Shown piece after piece: positions 33,663-36,325 of a DNA stretch of 36,325 nt. Both the position numbers and the translations under genes were made by a program. Source of the stretch: Chitinophagaceae bacterium (GTDB lineage Bacteria; Bacteroidota; Bacteroidia; Chitinophagales; Chitinophagaceae); assembly GCA_947466405.1 (NCBI GenBank), contig CANICR010000010.1, positions 1 through 36,325 on the forward strand. Direction: 5' to 3'. Numbering within the stretch: the stretch's first letter is position 1; each line of letters opens with the position of its first letter. The notes beneath the pieces were generated by a model that ran no database searches, was not told the origin of the DNA, and worked only from the letters and a program-made list of their open reading frames with translations.

Positions 33663-35327
33663 ATGAAAAAAGTAAATAAAATCTTTTCCGCAGTTTTTCT
33701 TTTTAGTTTCCATTTTACTTATGCAGAAAAAAGAGATACAGTCTATGCTCAATCTACATTAACAACTTCAACAGTTTATTATGGTGGCGGAGCACAACTT
33801 AACCATACTTGTAAAACATTTCTTTTAAAAGGAATACAAGAGATTGTAATTAATAATGTTTCCTTAATTATTGATGCTAACACTTTGCGAATAGCATGTC
33901 CAGAAAATGTAACTCTTTTGGCCTACTCGCACAGGACTACAAATGGACTTCCAGTAGTTCATCAATCGGATAACTATACTAAAATAAGCGACTCGATAAA
34001 ATATTTTCAAAAACAAATCTTGTATTTTAAAAATAAAGTTGAATTAAATAATAATATTATCGCTAGATTGACTTCATTAATAGAAAATAACTTTACAACC
34101 CCAGATAAAAGGAATATTAATTCAGATGATCTTATAAAGCTTTCAAATTATTACACAGATAAAATTACGGCCCTCAAAACTATTAATTATGATTTAGATG
34201 AAAAAGAAGGTTTGTGTAATAATATTATACTAGAATTGAACAAAAGATTAGATGATGTAGATGATGATAAATATAGTAATTTGAATAAAGCGCAAGGACA
34301 ACTTGTTTTGCAAGTATTAGTCAAAGAAAACGGCATGTCTGCTTTTGATTTCAATTATTTTACAAGAAATGCAGCGTGGATTCCTGCTTACGAAATTAGG
34401 GTAAAATCAATTGATAATTCTTTCAGATTACTATATAAGGCACAAGTAAATCAAAGTACAGGTTTGAATTGGAATAATATCAAACTTAATTTAAGCACCA
34501 ATAATCCAAATCTTTCAAATGTAATACCGGCACTTTATCCAATATATGTACAATTGTATTTGCCAGTATTGTATAATGTTACATCTAATAGAAATGAAAA
34601 ATATTTAAATGCTGCACCTGTAATGAAGGATTTGACCATTGCCAATGAAGAAGTTCTTCAAACTAAATTAAATATACAAACTGATGATGTTTCCGAAAAT
34701 TTAACATTATCAGAAAGTGAATTAAATATTAATTATGAAATTGATTTGCCATTTGAAATACCGAGTGATTCTAAATCATATAGCATCAACATAAAAGAAG
34801 AATCAATGAAGGTTATTTACGAACATTTTGCAATTCCGAAAATAGATAATGATGCCTATTTACTAGCTAAACTTACCAGGTGGGATAGTTTGAATTTGTT
34901 ACCAGGGGAGGCGAATATAATTATGGATAATATTTACATTGGAAAATCATTTCTAAATCCATCTATAGCTCAAGACACCCTAGAAATCTCTTTAGGAAGG
35001 GATAAGCGAATTTCAATTGAAAGAAAAGTTGTGAAAGAATGCACTATTGAAAAAAAGAGAGATTATAAAGTTGATGTATTCACTTATGAAATAATTATAA
35101 AAAATAATAAAAAAAATAGTGTTGAAACTAACTTAAAAGATCAGTTTCCTGTTAGTAAAACAAACGAAATCGAAGTCGCATTATTAGACAATAAAGATGC
35201 TATTGTAGATATTGAAAATGGGATCATTAAGTGGAAAGAAAAAATCGAATCAGGGGAAAGTCATAAATTCAGGTTTAGTTATCAAGTTAAATATCCAAAA
35301 ACAAAAGTATTACAAGAAGTAAAATAA
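33663..35327 (+). CDS. Secreted DUF4139 (MuiA-like) protein
   Basis: From the ATG preceding the signal peptide this is 554 residues. A signal sequence ends near residue 22. A DUF4140-like N-terminal part (about 30-105) includes the STVYYGGGAQLNH pattern. A coiled coil follows at about 106-200. The DUF4139 domain covers about 215-554, with the signature RNAAWIPAYEIRV (236-248). Family members are called mucoidy inhibitor A-like, but no biochemical activity is established. An upstream ATG at 33618 would add 15 residues ahead of the signal peptide. The gap to rodA is 80 bases, so it may be expressed with the elongation cluster. Confidence 0.82.
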   Translation: MKKVNKIFSAVFLFSFHFTYAEKRDTVYAQSTLTTSTVYYGGGAQLNHTCKTFLLKGIQEIVINNVSLIIDANTLRIACPENVTLLAYSHRTTNGLPVVHQSDNYTKISDSIKYFQKQILYFKNKVELNNNIIARLTSLIENNFTTPDKRNINSDDLIKLSNYYTDKITALKTINYDLDEKEGLCNNIILELNKRLDDVDDDKYSNLNKAQGQLVLQVLVKENGMSAFDFNYFTRNAAWIPAYEIRVKSIDNSFRLLYKAQVNQSTGLNWNNIKLNLSTNNPNLSNVIPALYPIYVQLYLPVLYNVTSNRNEKYLNAAPVMKDLTIANEEVLQTKLNIQTDDVSENLTLSESELNINYEIDLPFEIPSDSKSYSINIKEESMKVIYEHFAIPKIDNDAYLLAKLTRWDSLNLLPGEANIIMDNIYIGKSFLNPSIAQDTLEISLGRDKRISIERKVVKECTIEKKRDYKVDVFTYEIIIKNNKKNSVETNLKDQFPVSKTNEIEVALLDNKDAIVDIENGIIKWKEKIESGESHKFRFSYQVKYPKTKVLQEVK

Positions 35328-35331
35328 TATT

Positions 35332-36150
35332 CTAAAATAATGTAAGCTGCATCGATACGATTGGTGCAGCTTTTTTTATTTCTGTTTCTTTTAATTCAAA
35401 TAGTTGCGTTGCTTCATATCTAGATGCTATGGAAACAGCCACTCCGTTATTGTTTTTATAAAAAAATTCTAATGCCAATGCTGGTGTGTTGTTTTCTTTT
35501 GAGAGGTGAGACAAGAGTAAGTGAGACATGAAATTAGGACGATGGTTTTCAAATAATTCAAATGCTTCTTTATTAGATAAATGCCCATTATCACTACTAA
35601 TTCTTTTTTTTAAATGATATGGATAGTCTCCATTTTCAAGCATATCTTCATCGTAATTGGCCTCTAAAAATGCAGCATGACATTGTTTGAAATATTTGAT
35701 AACATTATCACAGACTTTACCAATATCTGTAAATACACCAACTGTTAAATTATTGTATTTAATAATAAAGCTGCATGGTTCTACTGCATCATGCATTTTT
35801 GGGAATGCGATAATATGTAATGACCCAATAATAATTTCTTTTTGAAGTGTAATAAAATTGATATTTATTTCAGGTATCGGAACCCTTGAATTCTTTAAAG
35901 TTTCATTTGTAATGTATATTGGAATTGAGTATTTTTTTGATAATACTTCTGCCCCTTTAATATGGTCAATATGTTCATGTGAAATAAAAATGGCTTTTAT
36001 TTTTCTCATGCTTAGGCTAAGTTTTTCCATTCTTTTTTCCGTTTCCTTACAAGATAATCCTGCATCAATTAGGATAGCTTCTTCTTCGTTTGCAACATAA
36101 TAGCAGTTGCCATTACTGCCAGAATTAAGCGATGTAAAGAATAATGACAT
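35332..36150 (-). CDS. MBL-fold metallo-hydrolase (YycJ/WalJ-like)
   Basis: This 272-residue cytoplasmic protein has the metal-binding motif SHEHIDH (His58, His60, Asp62, His63), His120-Asp121 in FPKMHDAVEP, Asp142 in FTDIG, and a later GHLSN segment. The GSxGNC start (about 11-16) and overall layout resemble the YycJ/WalJ group, which has exonuclease activity in some species. The last nine or so codons also encode a terminator hairpin for the convergent DUF4139 gene. The gene is divergent from the partial gene at the window end. Confidence 0.88.
   Translation of the reverse strand: MSLFFTSLNSGSNGNCYYVANEEEAILIDAGLSCKETEKRMEKLSLSMRKIKAIFISHEHIDHIKGAEVLSKKYSIPIYITNETLKNSRVPIPEININFITLQKEIIIGSLHIIAFPKMHDAVEPCSFIIKYNNLTVGVFTDIGKVCDNVIKYFKQCHAAFLEANYDEDMLENGDYPYHLKKRISSDNGHLSNKEAFELFENHRPNFMSHLLLSHLSKENNTPALALEFFYKNNNGVAVSIASRYEATQLFELKETEIKKAAPIVSMQLTLF
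35344..35377 (+). terminator. Rho-independent terminator of the DUF4139 gene, inside the MBL coding end
   Basis: An 8-bp perfect stem, AAGCTGCA (35344-35351) and TGCAGCTT (35365-35372), has a 13-base loop and seven T ending at 35377. It starts 16 bases after the DUF4139 stop. The whole structure lies within the last 15 codons of the minus-strand MBL gene. Confidence 0.82.
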
Positions 36151-36217
36151 AAATGCAAAGGAAGTGAAAATATATTATAAGCGATTAAATAAATAATAAA
36201 CATTTAGTTAAGTGAGT

Positions 36218-36225
36218 TAAATTTG
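36218..36225 (+). promoter_or_regulatory. -7 element upstream of the last gene
   Basis: TAAATTTG matches the TAnnTTTG consensus exactly and lies 20 bases before the ATG at 36246. No TTTG -33 box was seen at the normal spacing. Confidence 0.45.
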
Positions 36226-36245
36226 TATTTTTATAATTATGTTAC

Positions 36246-36325
36246 ATGAAAATAATACCATTAAGTGAAGGTTGTTTTACAATTGACCAAACAAAAGAGT
36301 TTGTGCCGTTTAATAAAGAGAAGGA
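36246..36325 (+). CDS. 5' fragment of a gene, possibly another MBL-fold hydrolase
   Basis: An open frame from the ATG runs off the window after 26 codons. The visible N terminus (MKIIPLSEGCFTIDQTKEF, then VPFNKEK) resembles, from memory of the family, the start of Bacteroidota MBL-fold hydrolases, but the metal-binding motif is beyond the window. An ATG 7 bases upstream, in another frame, meets a stop after nine codons. A -7 element 20 bases upstream supports the gene's reality. Confidence 0.5.
   Translation, partial: MKIIPLSEGCFTIDQTKEFVPFNKEK

Noticed and set aside
1-36325. CRISPR arrays, tRNA genes, insertion sequences, integrases or prophage
   Set aside because: No regularly spaced repeats, cloverleaf sequences, transposase/integrase motifs or phage structural genes were seen; all long frames match chromosomal families.

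Overview
This is an AT-rich chromosomal window from a member of the Bacteroidota, probably Chitinophagales-like. The lineage is inferred from a GldC homologue, a DUF4290 protein beside murA, YjjG-type and DUF4139 proteins, the near absence of Shine-Dalgarno sequences, and several TAnnTTTG (-7) promoter elements typical of the phylum. No tRNA, rRNA, CRISPR array, insertion sequence, prophage or obvious island was seen. Coding density is very high and no gap between genes exceeds 300 bases. The longest, about 296 bases, lies between the peptide transporter and mreB.

Layout: 1-583 holds the 3' part of rnpA overlapping yidD. 694-1768 (minus) holds an Mn-type superoxide dismutase and a TadA-type deaminase. 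1804-3884 (plus) holds an aldehyde dehydrogenase and a membrane-anchored glutathione-peroxidase-like protein. 3908-4945 (minus) is dusB, transcribed divergently from 4993-7438 (plus), which holds a CPBP membrane protease, cdsA and psd; the last two serve phosphatidylethanolamine synthesis. A small Lys/Cys-rich secreted protein with its own promoter and terminator follows, then a minus-strand YjjG-type phosphatase and a plus-strand SDR.

From 23.6 kb down to 9.2 kb there is an unbroken minus-strand run of 18 genes. In transcription order they are: a small hypothetical protein, a secreted cyclophilin, gcvH, a VanZ-like protein, a DUF4290 protein, murA, gmk, a CNNM/CorC membrane protein, a divergent glycosyltransferase, gldC, a YqeY protein, a CvpA-like protein, an alpha/beta hydrolase, a CBS protein, an Omp85-type outer-membrane protein, nadK, and a histidine kinase/response regulator pair.

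Plus-strand serS and a c-type cytochrome lipoprotein start at 23.7 kb and end at a bidirectional terminator shared with a minus-strand POT peptide transporter. From 27.6 kb runs the complete cell-elongation cluster mreB-mreC-mreD-mrdA-rodA, followed by a DUF4139 protein. A convergent MBL-fold hydrolase and the first codons of another gene close the window.

The window is mostly core housekeeping and envelope genes. I did not find a convincing undescribed multi-gene system. The more notable points are an Asp in place of the catalytic Cys of MurA, a terminator that lies inside the 3' coding end of the MBL gene, a small protein with a duplicated CxKxKxC motif, a very long extra-membrane loop in the peptide transporter, and a symmetric divergent promoter at dusB.
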